Under the pieces are notes generated by a model. It made no database searches. It was not told the DNA's origin and saw only the letters and a program-made list of their open reading frames with translations. Below are positions 23,497-25,192 of a stretch of 25,192 nucleotides of DNA, piece by piece (position 1 is the first letter of the stretch; each line of letters starts with the position of its first letter). Made by a program: the position numbers and the translations under genes. The stretch is from an uncultured Collinsella sp. (GTDB lineage Bacteria; Actinomycetota; Coriobacteriia; Coriobacteriales; Coriobacteriaceae): contig CATVYG010000035.1 in assembly GCA_958348225.1 (NCBI GenBank), forward strand, positions 1-25,192, given 5' to 3'.

Positions 23497-23666
23497 GGGA
23501 AGATATCCGGATCCCGGGGCACAAATTCTCATGTGGCGCACCTGCCAGCGCAAAAGGCAACGAGCATACAATTGCCAAGCGCGCCCCGCCCCCCGAAAGG
23601 CCCACCCCCTACCGTCATAGTCTACAATCGAGGGCACGATTGTTCCGTCCACCCAAAGGACCGTCC

Positions 23667-25070
23667 TTGAACCTGAGTAAGCCTAAAATCAACGCGCTTC
23701 TGGCACTTGCGCTCTTTACCTTTGTCTTTCTTGCCGCCGAGTTTCGATTCGACATTAATGTCGGGCTGCTCGCCGGTGCCGAGCGTGTTGTAATTGCGCA
23801 GGGCTTCATCCTCGGCGCCAGCGTGATCGGCTTTATCGGATATGCGCCGCTGCTTGGGCTCGCACAGCGCAAAGGCCGGCCTCAGGCAGTTGTCAGCGCC
23901 GCCGTTCCCATCGCCATCTTGGGGTTGACTCAGATTCAGTCCCCCACGAGCCCGCTTGCGCTCGAGATTCTGGGATGCCTCGCATTCCTCGGACTCGGCC
24001 TACTGGGCGCCGCAGCGCACCACGCCTTTTCGTTGACATTCCAGGATGACCCCAAACTCGCCACTGGCGCAGGAGCGGCCTATGCCGCGGGCATCCTGAT
24101 ACAGTTCGCCATCAACCTGCTCAATTGCGGCGGTATCGTAGAGCTCATCGTCCTTGGCGCAGCGACTATCGCTATATCCGCCCTCGGCGCTGCTCCTCAA
24201 GAGACCGTTGAGAGCCCGAACTCCCGTATCAATCCCTTTGCCGAGCCCTCGCACGCCCTCGCCAAGCAGGCGTGCTGGAGTATCGCGCTCGTCATGATTC
24301 TTGCCTGCTTGTTCTCGACCCTCGACAACGTGGTCACGCTCTCCAACGCCCACGGCACCATTTCCGTGCAGACCTGGCCGCGCCTCTTTTTGGCTGCAAG
24401 CGGCCTTGCCGCCGGTCTTATCTTTGATCTTGCCGAGCGCCGCTACATGGGACTTGTCATGCTCGGTATCGCCGTGCTCTCGACCATTTCCATCCTGGCC
24501 GTGGAGGCCGGCGCCGATCCCAACCTGGGCCTTGTCGTCTTTTACCTGAGCTCGGGCTTTTTTGTCACGTTCTTTACCGCCACCTTTACACAGCTGGCAC
24601 CGCGCATGCATGCGCCCGCCCTCTGGGCTGGCATGGGCCGCGCCGCCAACAATGTATGCGCTTTCACCACATCGGGCATCTCGCTTGCTCTCGTGACCTC
24701 GAACAACGTTGCCCTCATTATGATCGGCGCGCTCGTTTTGCTCGTCGCCGCCTGCGCGGCATTCGTGGCAGCCGGCCTGTTCCGCCTACCCCAAACCGAG
24801 CAGGAGCGCGAGCGCGAGCAGCTGGCAGAAGAAGCGCTCGCCGCCCCCACCATCGAAGAGCAACGCCAGGCCTTCATCGCCAACCACGCTCTCACCCCAC
24901 GCGAAGTTGACGTGCTCATAGCCGTGACATAGGACGAACGCCCGCTCAAGCAAATCGCCGAGGAACTCGGCATCTCGATGCGCATGGTACAGCGCCACCT
25001 GAGCTCTATCTACCAAAAGACCGACACGCAGACGCGCGCCGGTCTCACCAAGGCCTTCCCCTCCGCCTAA
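23667..25070 (+). pseudogene. Membrane-bound LuxR-family regulator interrupted by an in-frame amber codon
   Basis: Read through, the frame gives 467 residues: about twelve hydrophobic segments (residues about 8-375) and a C-terminal LuxR-type HTH. This MFS-like-plus-HTH architecture is abundant in Coriobacteriia. Codon 422 (24930-24932) is TAG, between VDVLIAVT and DERPLKQIAEELGISM. The frame then continues for 45 residues through the recognition helix (MVQRHLSSIYQKT) to TAA at 25070. No frameshift is needed. A single C-to-T change from CAG, or a change from TGG or another neighbour codon, would explain it. The start is TTG at 23667 with AAAGGA 6 nt upstream. As it stands the product would be a membrane protein without a complete DNA-binding domain. 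It may have controlled the divergent surface gene. Confidence 0.85.
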
Positions 25071-25077
25071 AACAAAA

Positions 25078-25097
25078 ACCACCACAAAGGTGCCTGT
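25078..25097. repeat. Palindrome family P5, truncated copy C
   Basis: ACCACCACAAAGGTGCCTGT matches the left arm and loop of the other P5 copies, in the orientation of copy B. The expected right arm (CCTTTGTGGTGGT) is missing and is replaced by sequence starting GAACTGCC. Confidence 0.7.
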
Positions 25098-25192
25098 GAA
25101 CTGCCTCCCATTTCTTGGACATCGGGAAATGGGAGGTTTGGAGTGGGTATGATGAATTGGACACCTAGTTAAGAGCGAAAGGTGTTCAAGAT
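25096..25192 (+). mobile_element. Probable left end of an IS3-family (IS150-like) insertion sequence, cut by the window
   Basis: TGAACTGCCTCCC followed by TTGGACA resembles the left terminus of IS150-group elements. An 11-bp stem follows (25104-25114 with 25125-25135). TTGGACACCTAGTT and a purine-rich GAGCGAAAGG lie a few nucleotides before AT at the last two positions, which could be the first bases of an ATG for OrfA. The transposase and the right end are outside the window, so the family call rests on the terminus and layout only. Confidence 0.5.

Noticed and set aside
23424..23666. N-terminal extension of the LuxR-type gene from an ATG at 23424
   Set aside because: It would run through the start and promoter region of the divergent surface-protein gene. 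The TTG at 23667 has a well-placed ribosome site and begins at the first membrane segment.

Overview
The window looks like a chromosomal segment of a gut coriobacterium, most likely Collinsella. The genes are GC-rich with strongly GC-biased third codon positions. The gene set is actinobacterial: a membrane-bound LuxR-type regulator of the Coriobacteriia kind, and cell-wall-anchored surface proteins ending in an LAxTGD sorting signal. Intergenic spaces are short and packed with palindromes. The genus is an inference from style and content; no marker gene proves it.

Layout. 1-2200: an old-yellow-enzyme-type iron-sulfur flavoprotein (minus strand). 2200-3530: initiator tRNA-fMet (minus) and type III pantothenate kinase coaX (plus). 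3720-7000: a minus-strand run of a sirtuin, a folP-folK fusion with a large low-complexity insertion, and a biotin-ligase-like protein lacking the usual catalytic motifs. 7135-7953: exodeoxyribonuclease III. 8100-11360: an ECF vitamin/metal transporter operon read T subunit, fused double ATPase, S subunit. 11546-16699: the widespread glmU - prs - pth cluster, here split between prs and pth by a module of about 1.7 kb. That module is one AT-richer gene (AbiEi-like region plus a PD-(D/E)xK-like endonuclease domain) flanked by two miniature elements that share terminal inverted repeats. 17074-19313: the two subunits of NfnAB, the electron-bifurcating ferredoxin/NAD/NADP oxidoreductase, behind a leader with mutually exclusive hairpins. 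19700-23451: two paralogous sortase-anchored surface proteins (minus). 23667-25070: a 12-TM LuxR-family regulator whose HTH domain is cut by an in-frame amber codon. 25097-end: the probable left end of an IS3-family element.

How the parts relate. The core genes supply cofactors (CoA, folate, an ECF-imported vitamin or metal), cell-wall precursor (GlmU), PRPP, translation (tRNA-fMet, Pth) and redox balance (NfnAB, OYE), as expected of an anaerobe. The variable content is the endonuclease module, the surface proteins, the broken regulator and the IS end.

The most unusual layer is non-coding. At least six palindrome families occupy the gaps between genes. One, with 15-16 bp arms and a loop of exactly 25 nt whose sequence varies, occurs once at 2334-2390 and three times in a regular array of 80-81 bp period at 19454-19670. 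Another palindromic element appears to have been absorbed in frame as the linker of the fused ECF ATPase.
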